From a virus, in IMG/VR virus record IMGVR_UViG_3300027902_000018, positions 1 to 39,835 of that record: 39,835 nucleotides of DNA. One strand, given 5' to 3'. The translations under genes and the position numbers were made by a program. Within the stretch, counting starts at the first letter, position 1. Each line of letters begins with the position of its first letter. Positions 7,618 to 15,264 of this stretch are shown here, piece by piece. The notes under the pieces were generated by a model. The model worked only from the letters and a program-made list of their open reading frames with translations, was not told the origin of the DNA and searched no databases.

Positions 7618-8459
7618 TATTCTTTATCTCCTTCATATGAAAATTCATATAGAATTCCATTTTCATCTTTAAAATATCTATTACTCATGTACTTATTCAA
7701 ATACTGTTTGAAAGAAGTAGATTCTAAAGATAATTCTTTATCTTTTATTTTCCGCAGATAATCACTCAATTTTTGTATGTATCCATCATTTCTGAGTTCT
7801 TTGAATAAAAGATTTTCTACACTATATTCTCCAAACTTTTCTATAGCTGCACCGCGCATACTTTTTAGCTTATCTTTCAAGTTTTGTAAGGCGGTTTCGT
7901 CTGTTGTTTTATTGTTAATTAGATCTTCGATCTTCTTTTTGTATACATCCACTTTATGTTGTAGAATAAAATTTTTGCTGAAATCCAATTTTTCATTGGT
8001 AGCTGATATAATCCATCTATCGAATAGAACAGAATAGATACCTTGTCCTGGGTGAGGGTGATCTTTTGAATCTTGAGCAAAGAGCTCTACTGGGTATCCT
8101 TTGATTCTGATATCAGGATGATTTACTGACCAAATCAATTTCTTATCCATCATATACTCAAGTATGAAGTTATCATTACTTGATAATTTACTATAATCAA
8201 TTACAAGATGAATATCTATATCTGAAAATTTGGTATAGTTGTAGTTTGCATTTCCACCAGTTAATATGACATCTTTGATTAAACCAACATCTATCTTCGC
8301 AAATTCTTGCCAACTTTTAGCCAATTCCAACAATTTAGTTCGTACTTCAGACCACATAACAGGTTCTGCATTATCTGATCCCAAATCAAATATTTTTGGA
8401 TTTAGTTCCTTATGATATTCTAGACTAAGATTTTCTGATAAAAATTGTTTTAGTTTCAT
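7617..8459 (-). CDS. Tagged nucleotidyltransferase-fold protein
   Basis: 280 residues. The tag MKLKQFLSEN is followed by about 50 linker residues and then LTGGNANYNYTKFSDIDIHL, the G-G...S-D-x-D signature of the polymerase-beta/MNT nucleotidyltransferase superfamily; the two Asp would bind Mg2+ (near residues 80-82). Such enzymes add nucleotides to proteins, RNA or small molecules. The C-terminal 120 residues are helical and Lys-rich. ATGA and TAATG overlaps bind it into the tagged operon. Injected nucleotidyltransferase is my inference; the substrate is unknown. Confidence 0.75.
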   Translation of the reverse strand: MKLKQFLSENLSLEYHKELNPKIFDLGSDNAEPVMWSEVRTKLLELAKSWQEFAKIDVGLIKDVILTGGNANYNYTKFSDIDIHLVIDYSKLSSNDNFILEYMMDKKLIWSVNHPDIRIKGYPVELFAQDSKDHPHPGQGIYSVLFDRWIISATNEKLDFSKNFILQHKVDVYKKKIEDLINNKTTDETALQNLKDKLKSMRGAAIEKFGEYSVENLLFKELRNDGYIQKLSDYLRKIKDKELSLESTSFKQYLNKYMSNRYFKDENGILYEFSYEGDKE

Positions 8460-8752
8460 TTTTTACCTAATCTTTTTGTTTCCACATCTAACACTGGATT
8501 GAATATTTTCTTTTTTGCTTCCTCTTTTGTCCAACCATTCAACCTACTAAAAGCATATTGTTCTGCTTTTGTAGCATCCGGATTATCTCCTGCTTTTGCA
8601 GGAGGAAGCCCACGAAAAGATCTTAATCTCATTTTAAATCCTGCCCAACTTCCCATGCGAAACTCTGGTCGTTCTTTCAATTCTCTGTAAAGGTTTTCTC
8701 CTTCTTTAATTTGTTCATCCATATCTTCATTTAGAAATTGTTTAAAGTTCAT
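8456..8752 (-). CDS. Small tagged protein
   Basis: 98 residues. Tag MNFKQFLNE with a predicted cut after E9. The mature part is charged and probably helical (GENLYRELKERPEFRMGSWA, then SRLNGWTKEEAKKKI). It overlaps both neighbours by four bases. No recognised fold. Confidence 0.7.
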   Translation of the reverse strand: MNFKQFLNEDMDEQIKEGENLYRELKERPEFRMGSWAGFKMRLRSFRGLPPAKAGDNPDATKAEQYAFSRLNGWTKEEAKKKIFNPVLDVETKRLGKK

Positions 8753-9120
8753 TTTTCTTGAATTATAAATCCATCTTCAATTTCTGTAACTTTGAAAAAA
8801 TTATCATTCTTTAATTTTTCTATAACCTTATACACATTGGGATTAATAATTCTACCTTTAGCGATCCAAATATTACCATGTTTCTGATGTAATAAAGATT
8901 TGATCATTTTTACAGCTAATCCTTTTCCTTGATTTTCTGGAGAAATATCTATATGCAGTTCCATAAGAAGTGCATCATTTAGAATATCTTTCCAATGTTT
9001 ACCTCTCCAACGTAAAGCATCTGCTCCATTATTAAAATAGGCGGCGTTAAACATTCCTTCATATTTCATTTTGAAAGGCAAAAATTCTTCTTTTTCATTT
9101 ATGAATTGTTTGAAGTTCAT
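8749..9120 (-). CDS. Tagged GNAT-like acetyltransferase
   Basis: 123 residues. After the tag MNFKQFINE the chain shows a GNAT core: strand LLMELHIDISPE, then NQGKGLAVKMIKSLL, the Q-x-x-G-x-G/A acetyl-CoA pyrophosphate loop followed by its helix, then NVYKVIEKLKNDNFF. It would acetylate a host protein or small molecule from acetyl-CoA. It is shorter than most GNATs (about 150), so part of the N-terminal region may be reduced. Overlaps both neighbours. Confidence 0.65.
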   Translation of the reverse strand: MNFKQFINEKEEFLPFKMKYEGMFNAAYFNNGADALRWRGKHWKDILNDALLMELHIDISPENQGKGLAVKMIKSLLHQKHGNIWIAKGRIINPNVYKVIEKLKNDNFFKVTEIEDGFIIQEK

Positions 9121-9629
9121 TCTAACTTTTCACCAGGCCATTTGATAATATCTGCTCCCCAAGTTCTATAGAACTGATTGGCAGTAGCTTTATCTTTGAA
9201 ATAAAAGGTTGCATTGTTTGGTAAATATATCTGTTGTCCATACTCACCATCTAATTTGACAGGTCCACCTATATGATATGCCGGTGCACCTATCCATGGT
9301 AAGTAGACAGAAGCTCCCCAAGTTTTTGTATAACTTTTACCCCATGGTGAATATTCGTTTCGTACTAAACCAGTTACCTTTTTCTTTGGAACTTCATCAA
9401 TTATAGTTGGACTATTGGTCTTATAATTTTGTTGTTTTCCTTTTTCTACTTTAGGTGTTATTATGTTAGGTGACCCTGTGGGTCTAATATTGTTGATATT
9501 TGCTACTGCTGTTTTGGTATCTATAGAATGTTTGATAAAAGTTAGCCAAACCCCATCACTAAAATAAACGGTATCCTCTTCTGCCTTTTCTACTTTGAAT
9601 GATTCATTTATGAATTCTTTGAATTTCAT
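9117..9629 (-). CDS. Tagged protein of unknown function
   Basis: 170 residues starting at the ATG that gives MKFKEFINES; an upstream in-frame ATG at 9659 lies inside the previous gene and would bury the tag. The middle is Lys/Pro/Thr-rich linker. The C-terminal 70 residues are Trp/Tyr-rich and beta-like (WGASVYLPWIGAPAYHIGGP). No family recognised. Confidence 0.65.
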   Translation of the reverse strand: MKFKEFINESFKVEKAEEDTVYFSDGVWLTFIKHSIDTKTAVANINNIRPTGSPNIITPKVEKGKQQNYKTNSPTIIDEVPKKKVTGLVRNEYSPWGKSYTKTWGASVYLPWIGAPAYHIGGPVKLDGEYGQQIYLPNNATFYFKDKATANQFYRTWGADIIKWPGEKLE

Positions 9630-9630
9630 T

Positions 9631-10035
9631 TTATTCGAAACCAAATATGATATCAACAACTCTTTTGTCTGGTTTCAAGTTAAGGGTTATCATTGAACCT
9701 AACTCTATATCATCTCCAGATTCTATACCCATTACATCTGGATGTTTCTTGAATTCCGAAACTAAAATTCCATAAGAAAATTGATTTTTCATATGAGTAA
9801 CTAACAAATCTAAATCATGGGTAGAATCTCTAACTGCTGCACTTCCAACTATTTCAACTTTTACTCCTGCTTTATCAAATAAAGCTTTATACTTCTTGAT
9901 AAATTCAAGTCCTGTCTTTTCATTCCATACAAACTTTACCTCATTTAGAAAATTGTTTATCCTATCTATAATTGATTCTTCTTGTTTAGAAGTATTTTTA
10001 TCTTGTGCAATTTTTAAAAGTTTTTGAAAAGTCAT
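9631..10035 (-). CDS. Nucleotidyltransferase-like protein with an extended capsid tag
   Basis: 134 residues. The B-type tag ESIIDRINNFLNE is not at the N-terminus but at residues 20-32, after a Lys-rich leader (MTFQKLLKIAQDKNTSKQ). Beyond it, VEIVGSAAVRDSTHDLDLLV is a minimal nucleotidyltransferase signature with the D-x-D pair. If cut after E32, a 102-residue domain would be released. It is the second nucleotidyltransferase-like cargo in this block. ATGA overlap upstream. Confidence 0.65.
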   Translation of the reverse strand: MTFQKLLKIAQDKNTSKQEESIIDRINNFLNEVKFVWNEKTGLEFIKKYKALFDKAGVKVEIVGSAAVRDSTHDLDLLVTHMKNQFSYGILVSEFKKHPDVMGIESGDDIELGSMITLNLKPDKRVVDIIFGFE

Positions 10036-10592
10036 CTGTTGTTACCATCAAGTTTTTCTAAACCTTCTATTTCTACATTTATTCTTTCAGCTTGAATACG
10101 TAAATCATAATTACTAAATGCGCTTTTATCTATAGCAGGCCAATTCTTAACACTATCAAACATCACATCAGCTAACTTATTTAACATATCAAAACATAAT
10201 TTGGCAACTCGTTTTACTTCATTTGGTAATTTTGTATACTCATTAGATACTCCGGAATCAACACGTGCTTTTAATTTATCTCTATTACTACGAATACTTT
10301 CTACTGAATCTTTCATATATTGAACCCAATTTCTTTGTAATTGTTCAGTATATATAGATCTTGAATACTCTGAAAGAGTCTTTTTGATTATACCAATTTC
10401 TTCTTTCATATGTGCAACTTCACCACGACCATAACCTATTTTATACATTTGTGCAGAACCAAGAATACAATGTAGAGCTTCAGCGATAGTGGCAGCTCCT
10501 ATCTCATATTCAGAGTTACAACTATAACCTCCAGAAGTAGGTATACCACAATAACCACGATCTTCATTTATTATGAATTGTTTGAAGTTCAT
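10032..10592 (-). CDS. Tagged helical protein
   Basis: 186 residues from the ATG giving MNFKQFIINED (one residue longer than the standard tag); an in-frame ATG 27 bases upstream is less likely. The mature part begins RGYCGIPTSGGYSC and is otherwise long helices (AEALHCILG, LKARVDSGVSNEYTKL). No catalytic motif recognised. Four-base overlap with the next gene. Confidence 0.65.
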   Translation of the reverse strand: MNFKQFIINEDRGYCGIPTSGGYSCNSEYEIGAATIAEALHCILGSAQMYKIGYGRGEVAHMKEEIGIIKKTLSEYSRSIYTEQLQRNWVQYMKDSVESIRSNRDKLKARVDSGVSNEYTKLPNEVKRVAKLCFDMLNKLADVMFDSVKNWPAIDKSAFSNYDLRIQAERINVEIEGLEKLDGNNR

Positions 10593-10596
10593 TACT

Positions 10597-10833
10597 TTAT
10601 GCAGAAACTGGTTTACCACCTAGTTTATTTACATGCTTGCAGAATCTTTTACCATCCTTTGCATGAGTCCATCCTGGACAATTACAGCTATAAGTGCCAT
10701 CAGACCATCTGATAGTTGTATAATCTACATCTGGATTGCTTTTACTTCTGAATGTGTGATTCTCAGTTTCATGACCATGAGCATTTGCTGCCCATTCACC
10801 AAGATATTGCTGAATCTTTTCCAAAATTGTCAT
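10597..10833 (-). CDS. Tagged SWIM zinc-finger protein
   Basis: 78 residues with a good AAGGAG site. Tag-like start MTILEKIQQYLGE, then YSCNCPGWTHAKDGKRFCKH, the C-x-C...C-x-H pattern of a SWIM zinc finger (residues about 49-68). SWIM domains bind nucleic acids or proteins. With the tag removed it would be a 65-residue finger that could act on host DNA after injection. That role is inferred. Confidence 0.7.
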   Translation of the reverse strand: MTILEKIQQYLGEWAANAHGHETENHTFRSKSNPDVDYTTIRWSDGTYSCNCPGWTHAKDGKRFCKHVNKLGGKPVSA

Positions 10834-10847
10834 TTCTATTTCTCCTT

Positions 10848-11273
10848 CTATTCTTTATTTAAGAAAGTTATTACTTCGTGTATGGATTGAAACCAATTAC
10901 CACCATTCTTATCAACCATTTTGCCTACGGCATCTAATGACTTTACTTGACCTGAACTAAATTCTTGTTTTCCGTCATTTTTCAAATAACAAAATATTGT
11001 TTTCTTCGGTCTCTTGTTGCTATCATCTATAACTTCTGCAATTGAATAAACTCCTATCATCTTCGGTGTAATAACATAGAGAACAAAATCGGATTCTTCT
11101 CGTTCTTTCAATTCTCTCTTATGTGCTTCGTCATTCCAATCTTCTACTACAGGATTGAAATAATCAATTTTCAGTTTAGGAATTAGTTCATCTCTCCAAG
11201 TTGATTCATTACATGTTCCTCCAAGAAAGACTTTCATTTTCTTATCTTCTGCTATGAATTGTTTGAAACTCAT
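10848..11273 (-). CDS. Tagged nucleoside 2-deoxyribosyltransferase-like protein
   Basis: 141 residues. Tag MSFKQFIAED, then a compact Rossmann-like domain: MKVFLGGTCNESTWRDELIP, FNPVVEDWND, ESDFVLYVITPK and GVYSIAEVIDDS. These match the nucleoside 2-deoxyribosyltransferase-like family (Nuc_deoxyri_tr2), whose members cleave or transfer N-glycosidic bonds. The substrate could be a nucleotide or an NAD-like compound. The last residues form a helix, WFQSIHEVITFLNKE. Confidence 0.7.
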   Translation of the reverse strand: MSFKQFIAEDKKMKVFLGGTCNESTWRDELIPKLKIDYFNPVVEDWNDEAHKRELKEREESDFVLYVITPKMIGVYSIAEVIDDSNKRPKKTIFCYLKNDGKQEFSSGQVKSLDAVGKMVDKNGGNWFQSIHEVITFLNKE

Positions 11274-11274
11274 T

Positions 11275-11913
11275 TTAACCTTTTAAGCTACGTAGTTTGT
11301 ATAAATCCATTTTCATATCTATTCTTGCATTTTTACCATCAATTGTTAAAGCATTTGATTGAGTTAGTAATTTTTTATTTTTTAAAGATTCCCTTGCAGT
11401 TTCATAATCAGAACTAGAAATTCCTGCTTGTGACATAGCTTCTGATTTTCTGTAATCACTTATTCCTGCATATGATGATTTAAAACTGAAAGATGCTAAT
11501 ACCACTTTTTCAGACCATGATAATTCTTGAGCTACATTATGAGTTATCATTTTGTTGAAATTTTCGGGGTTGACATAGATTGCTATACCTTCTTTACTAC
11601 CAGAGAATGTATGTTTGACAAGAGCTATTCCTTCTGGCAATGTGCTAATCATATTAGGTTGACCTTTTTCAAAATATGGATGATTTGTATGAACTTCTTT
11701 AGTTTTACCAGTGGCAAGATCATAAAATACATATTCATCTTTATGGCCACCTTCCCAATATGAATCTAATTGTTTAGGACCTTGAAAAACGTTTATACCA
11801 ATTTGGCGTCCTTTATAACTAGGAAAACAAGCATCAATAATTTTTTTAGTAAATTGATCTTGTTTTGCTATCATTTCATTCAAATACTTATCTATCTTGT
11901 TTATAATTTCCAT
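11275..11913 (-). CDS. Tagged protein with a winged-helix-like tail
   Basis: 212 residues. B-type tag MEIINKIDKYLNE. The centre is an alpha/beta domain I do not recognise. The C-terminal 50 residues (YETARESLKNKKLLTQSNAL, then TIDGKNARI) look like a winged helix-turn-helix with a beta wing, so DNA binding is possible. Two-base gap to the next tagged gene. Function unknown. Confidence 0.65.
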   Translation of the reverse strand: MEIINKIDKYLNEMIAKQDQFTKKIIDACFPSYKGRQIGINVFQGPKQLDSYWEGGHKDEYVFYDLATGKTKEVHTNHPYFEKGQPNMISTLPEGIALVKHTFSGSKEGIAIYVNPENFNKMITHNVAQELSWSEKVVLASFSFKSSYAGISDYRKSEAMSQAGISSSDYETARESLKNKKLLTQSNALTIDGKNARIDMKMDLYKLRSLKG

Positions 11914-11914
11914 T

Positions 11915-12142
11915 CTACTCTATTCTCCACATAAATTGATGATAGACTAATCTTACTGTATCACCAACTGTTAGATTTTTTGGAAGTTGAAATTGTTTAT
12001 CAAGTTTATGAGTTATACCACGGTCATCAAGAACCCAAACAAATGTAATATGACCTAGTTTATAAGGTTCCTGTAAAATAGCGGTTATTGTTCCAGTTCT
12101 AACTGAATTATCTGTTTCAACTATGAATTGTTTGAATTTCAT
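11915..12142 (-). CDS. Small tagged beta-rich protein
   Basis: 75 residues. Tag MKFKQFIVE, then a beta-barrel-like chain (TGTITAILQEPYKLGHITFV, then LTVGDTVRLVYH). The size and pattern suggest an OB or SH3-like fold, unconfirmed. Its ATG overlaps the stop of the gene before it (ATGA). Confidence 0.65.
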   Translation of the reverse strand: MKFKQFIVETDNSVRTGTITAILQEPYKLGHITFVWVLDDRGITHKLDKQFQLPKNLTVGDTVRLVYHQFMWRIE

Positions 12143-12297
12143 GTATTCATATCCCTTAGAACTCTCAACATTTCTTCTTCTTTCAACTTATCACGAAGAG
12201 GTTTTTGTAGTTTCCAGATTTTGAATGCATTAAAGATGATAATTTTTGGATTATCATCATACCAGCAATCCTTTTTTGAAATAAAAGGTTGTTCCAT
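12139..12297 (-). CDS. 52-residue hypothetical protein without a tag
   Basis: ATG to TGA, 52 codons. It begins MEQPFISKKDCWYDDNPKII, is Trp/Lys-rich and ends in a helix (RDKLKEEEMLRVLRDMNT). The ribosome site is weak. The end overlaps the next gene in ATGA, which supports it as a real gene. No capsid tag and no recognised fold. Confidence 0.5.
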   Translation of the reverse strand: MEQPFISKKDCWYDDNPKIIIFNAFKIWKLQKPLRDKLKEEEMLRVLRDMNT

Positions 12298-12306
12298 AAT
12301 TTAAAA

Positions 12307-12486
12307 TTACTTCTTTATTGAAATTTTTTCTATCTGATCAATTAATTCAGAAAGACTGGCGCCACGATAGATTCTATTATTCAAACCTACCTTATATTGG
12401 TTCTCTCTTTGTGAAAATTCATGAGTTTCTACAACAAACTTTCTAACTTCTTCTTTTGTGATAAGAACTTTTTGATGATTTATCAT
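12307..12486 (-). CDS. 59-residue hypothetical protein without a tag
   Basis: Preceded by AAGGAG at good spacing. It reads MINHQKVLITKEEVRKFVVE at the start and ends in a helix, LSELIDQIEKISIKK. It lies among tagged genes but carries no (L/I)-x-E propeptide. The good ribosome site and protein-like composition support it as a gene. Confidence 0.55.
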   Translation of the reverse strand: MINHQKVLITKEEVRKFVVETHEFSQRENQYKVGLNNRIYRGASLSELIDQIEKISIKK

Positions 12487-12508
12487 TTGTTTCTCCTTAT
12501 TATTGTTT

Positions 12509-12904
12509 TCATAATTTTAAGATTCCTTTGGCAATTAGAATTAATTTTACTTGTTCGAAGCTTTCTTCTGATTTTGTACCTAACAATCCTGTCATATGTT
12601 TCATCCAAGAAAGACCAGTTCCATTCAACATATATACACCAACTTTTCCATCTGAATAGAACTTTTCAACTGTCTTTTGTGTCTTTGATTTGTTCCAATC
12701 AATAGTATTTGAATCTACCAAAGGTAAATTTAATGCTTTTACAATTGTTGTTGGAAGTTGCGCCTGATACTCCATTGTATGTCTAAAATGAAAAACATCT
12801 TCAATGTAAGAAAAAGAATTTCTGAACTTTTCTCTGATGCTTGTATTGCCAGAAAGAAGTTCATTCTGCTTAGCAGTTTCTATCAGATAGTTTCGTAAGT
12901 TCAT
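12509..12904 (-). CDS. Tagged protein of unknown function
   Basis: 131 residues from the ATG giving MNLRNYLIETAK, an A-type tag variant with cut site LIE. An in-frame ATG 24 bases upstream lies in the previous gene. The body has IEDVFHFRHTMEYQAQLPTT and KVGVYMLNGTGLSWMKHMTG; no family is recognised. Confidence 0.6.
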   Translation of the reverse strand: MNLRNYLIETAKQNELLSGNTSIREKFRNSFSYIEDVFHFRHTMEYQAQLPTTIVKALNLPLVDSNTIDWNKSKTQKTVEKFYSDGKVGVYMLNGTGLSWMKHMTGLLGTKSEESFEQVKLILIAKGILKL

Positions 12905-12909
12905 TAAAA

Positions 12910-13152
12910 TTAATCCGCCTGCCACCATTTCTTCTTTTTAACACCATTTACTAAAAATATAAATAGTTCTTCGGCATCCTTTTTACTTGCACATTCTATA
13001 GTACCAGGTAATATGATATTATATACATGAGAACTATCTGATAATGTTTCCTCTTCCATTTTAATATCTTCAGTTGAATCAATTATTTTTTTGCTCTCAA
13101 CAATTACTTCTTTATCATCCAAGCCACTTGGATAGCCGCCATATACTCTCAT
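12910..13152 (-). CDS. Small acidic protein with a YPSGL motif
   Basis: 80 residues after AAGGAG. It begins MRVYGGYPSGLDDKEVIVES. The YPSGL(D/E) motif recurs three times (one as YPTGL) in the modular protein at 22481-23116, so it may be a third kind of targeting or processing element. The rest is acidic, then basic at the end (KKKKWWQAD). No other recognisable domain. Confidence 0.6.
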   Translation of the reverse strand: MRVYGGYPSGLDDKEVIVESKKIIDSTEDIKMEEETLSDSSHVYNIILPGTIECASKKDAEELFIFLVNGVKKKKWWQAD

Positions 13153-13164
13153 TTCTATTCTCCT

Positions 13165-13635
13165 TTATGTTAGTTCCTTCTTTTTGTTTAGTATCATTTC
13201 TATAAGATCTACAGTAGAAACAATCAAATTATTTTGAATATTTTGAACTGGTGGTTTAGTTTCCCCCTGTTGTCTATTTTCCAATTCTCTTATTTTGATT
13301 TCTTTATCACTCTCTTTACTGTTCAATTCAATCAACGTTTTGAGTGAAGTGGCAAGAGTAGTCGCAAGTTTCGCAACCGCTTCTGCTGCTTTTGGATCGG
13401 AATCATTTACTTGAGTTGCGATTGCAAGATCAAGAGCATCTTTTGTAGTTTGCACAAGTTCTTTTAATTCAGTTCTAATGTAGTCAGAATCTTCAATTCT
13501 TGGGGATAATTCTTTATTTCCAAGAATTGTAATATCTTTTGATTCAACAATAGTAACTTCCACATCCATAGGTTTAGGAGCTTCTATCTGTGGAAGATCA
13601 AAAACTTGTGCTAATTGACCTTGTTGATTACTCAT
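13165..13635 (-). CDS. Terminase small subunit, T4 gp16-like
   Basis: 156 residues. The layout matches small terminases of the T4 superfamily: a variable N-terminal tail, DSDYIRTELKELVQTTKDAL, a second helix built on AVAKLATTLATSLKTLIEL (coiled-coil hairpin that forms the ring), and the conserved C-terminal strand NNLIVSTVDLIEMILNKK. It recognises DNA for packaging and stimulates the large subunit. In T4 the gene lies directly after gp15; here about 10 kb of tagged genes separate the two. No capsid tag, as expected. Confidence 0.75.
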   Translation of the reverse strand: MSNQQGQLAQVFDLPQIEAPKPMDVEVTIVESKDITILGNKELSPRIEDSDYIRTELKELVQTTKDALDLAIATQVNDSDPKAAEAVAKLATTLATSLKTLIELNSKESDKEIKIRELENRQQGETKPPVQNIQNNLIVSTVDLIEMILNKKKELT

Positions 13636-13646
13636 TTTATTTCCGT

Positions 13647-13988
13647 TTACTTATCTGCCGCAGGAAGATTTGGAAACTCACCATCCCCATTTGGTATTGG
13701 GTTCAACATCACATCAGATAATTTAGTATTTCTTGTTGGTGTATCTGATGGTATTGGAACTGGTTGCAAATTGACAGCACTAACCACGATTGAAGTGGTT
13801 GTTCCATCCACTATTACTCTAAGCATCTTTCCGGCATTAGAAGGAACTTCGGATATGATTTTGGCATGTCTTCCTTCAAAATCTCTCAAGTTAACAATCC
13901 TATAAGTAACACCAACTTGAAAGTTGAAACTGTTAGGATCGATGTTAGAATTTTCATTATCCTCTTTTAAAAATTTTTTGAATCTCAT
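13647..13988 (-). CDS. Tagged beta-rich protein
   Basis: 113 residues. Tag MRFKKFLKED. The mature part holds a KOW/SH3-like pattern (VGVTYRIVNLRDFEGRHAKI, then SNAGKMLRVIVDGTTTSIVV) and a Pro-rich C-terminal tail. Such small barrels bind RNA or proteins, but the function is unknown. Confidence 0.6.
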   Translation of the reverse strand: MRFKKFLKEDNENSNIDPNSFNFQVGVTYRIVNLRDFEGRHAKIISEVPSNAGKMLRVIVDGTTTSIVVSAVNLQPVPIPSDTPTRNTKLSDVMLNPIPNGDGEFPNLPAADK

Positions 13989-14020
13989 AATATTTAAAGC
14001 TCCTTCTTTTAAGATTGATT

Positions 14021-14440
14021 TTACTCAGAACCTCTACATACGATATTGGAAATTTTACCACCACCACTTGAATAGAATCCAAGTACATTAGCTCGTAAAT
14101 AATTGAATACAGCATTGGCAGAAATGCCTTGACAAATTCCTGCTGTCAATTCACCAGCAGTACAAGTAATAGTCATTACACCAGTAGGACTAAATATAGT
14201 AGGCCATTCACTTCCTTCAATTCTAACAGATGCAGATGTAACAGAACCATTCAATACAAGAAAACAAGTCCAGAATTTATGTTGAGTTCCAACATGAGCT
14301 TGTGTCAATTGTGCTGTTTGAGCACCTGCTGTACTTGTGATATTGGTTGCCAATGTATAAACATCACTAAAAGCATTAACAGAACTTGCAGAAAGCAAGA
14401 TAGTTAAGAAAACAACCATCATTAAACAGAGTTTTTTCAT
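14021..14440 (-). CDS. Secreted or periplasmic protein
   Basis: 139 residues from the ATG after AAAGGAGAT; an earlier in-frame ATG at 14494 lies before the late promoter. MKKLCLMMVVFLTILLSASS followed by VNA-FSD is a clear signal peptide with a type I cleavage site. The mature part is Thr/Ser/Ala-rich and beta-like with two Cys pairs that could form disulfides. A late-promoter octamer at 14467-14474 serves it. It may be a decoration or surface protein; unproven. Confidence 0.65.
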   Translation of the reverse strand: MKKLCLMMVVFLTILLSASSVNAFSDVYTLATNITSTAGAQTAQLTQAHVGTQHKFWTCFLVLNGSVTSASVRIEGSEWPTIFSPTGVMTITCTAGELTAGICQGISANAVFNYLRANVLGFYSSGGGKISNIVCRGSE

Positions 14441-14466
14441 ATTTAATATCTCCTTTATATATGTAT

Positions 14467-14474
14467 TATTTATA
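14467..14474 (-). promoter_or_regulatory. T4-type late promoter TATAAATA
   Basis: On the - strand the octamer TATAAATA lies 26 bases before the signal-peptide gene's ATG, upstream of its AAAGGAG. It is identical to the T4 late -10 element used with the sliding-clamp-activated sigma factor. The same octamer occurs at 23138 and 26930 before other late-type genes. Confidence 0.6.
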
Positions 14475-14742
14475 TTTGTTTCCATGTAGCCCAAAAATCG
14501 TCTGAATTATTTGTTACATATTTTTTTCTTAGAAGAAATATAACATTCCTATGACTGGTATATCCAGAAACATCTTTCCCACTTAAACCAGGATGATGTT
14601 CAAAACTTCCTTTTATATTCAAAGATCCTTGATACCAATTTTCATCTTCTTTTGTTACAGTAAATGTATCACCTATTCGAACATCTGCGCTTCTGGCATC
14701 TGTTCCAGAATATATTTCAATTCTGCCCTCACCAATTTCCAT
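14470..14742 (-). CDS. Hypothetical protein
   Basis: 90 residues preceded by AGGAAG. It begins MEIGEGRIEIYSGTDARSAD and continues GDTFTVTKEDENWYQGSLNI, a small beta-barrel-like pattern. No tag. Its end contains the late promoter of the next gene. A second small frame overlaps its start. Family not recognised. Confidence 0.5.
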   Translation of the reverse strand: MEIGEGRIEIYSGTDARSADVRIGDTFTVTKEDENWYQGSLNIKGSFEHHPGLSGKDVSGYTSHRNVIFLLRKKYVTNNSDDFWATWKQI

Positions 14743-14795
14743 TCTTCCTGAGTGTATTCACGACCGCAGGAACAGGTTTTAAAAGGGCTTTTCAT
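14673..14795 (-). CDS. Possible 40-residue zinc-knuckle protein overlapping its neighbours
   Basis: ATG to TAG in a frame that overlaps the ends of both adjacent genes. It starts MKSPFKTCSCGREYTQEEWK. The CxCGRxYTxxEW pattern is typical of short phage zinc proteins, usually followed by a second Cys pair that is missing here. There is no strong ribosome site. It is either a truncated gene or coincidence; moderate to low confidence. Confidence 0.35.
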   Translation of the reverse strand: MKSPFKTCSCGREYTQEEWKLVRAELKYILEQMPEAQMFE

Positions 14796-15264
14796 GTATT
14801 GGACATGGCTTTGGTAATTTTCCTGTTCTCCATGCTGTCTTAGAATTATAAGAGGCGTTTATGTAGCATCGACATTTCATCTTTTTCTCAGTGGTTCTCT
14901 TTTTGATTTCTTGAGGTAAAACTTTGATTCTTTCTTTTTCATCAGGTGAAATGATAATTACCATTTTACCTTCAATTCCATACACTTCATAATTCTTACC
15001 TTGATATGTAACTTTATCGCCTTCTGACCAACCTTCATTCAAATACTTATTTATTCTGTTTATGATTTCCATTTCTGCTGTACCTCTCTTCTCCAACCAT
15101 TCTTTATTTGTTATTACTGATAATCCTTTATCTTCAGCACAAGATTTATGACAAGGTTTTTCTTCATGTCTATAGATATCACTCTTCTTTAAGATTCTAT
15201 AACCACAATATCTACAACGTATTGAAGGATGAATTACATCTGGTTTCCAATTACCTCTGGCCAT
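14779..15264 (-). CDS. Zinc finger fused in frame to a tagged domain; likely two starts
   Basis: 161 residues from the ATG (a GTG two codons upstream is also possible). Residues 1-64 hold a four-Cys finger (CRYC...CHKSC). Then comes MEIINRINKYLNEG, a complete B-type tag with its own ATG at 15072 and an upstream GAGAGG. Behind it is a small beta domain (GDKVTYQGKNYEVYGIEGK) and a C-terminal CRC/CPIH motif. Translation from 15072 would give an ordinary tagged protein of 97 residues; translation from 15264 would place a zinc finger ahead of the cut site. The start overlaps the previous gene by 14 bases. Confidence 0.65.
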   Translation of the reverse strand: MARGNWKPDVIHPSIRCRYCGYRILKKSDIYRHEEKPCHKSCAEDKGLSVITNKEWLEKRGTAEMEIINRINKYLNEGWSEGDKVTYQGKNYEVYGIEGKMVIIISPDEKERIKVLPQEIKKRTTEKKMKCRCYINASYNSKTAWRTGKLPKPCPIHEKPF

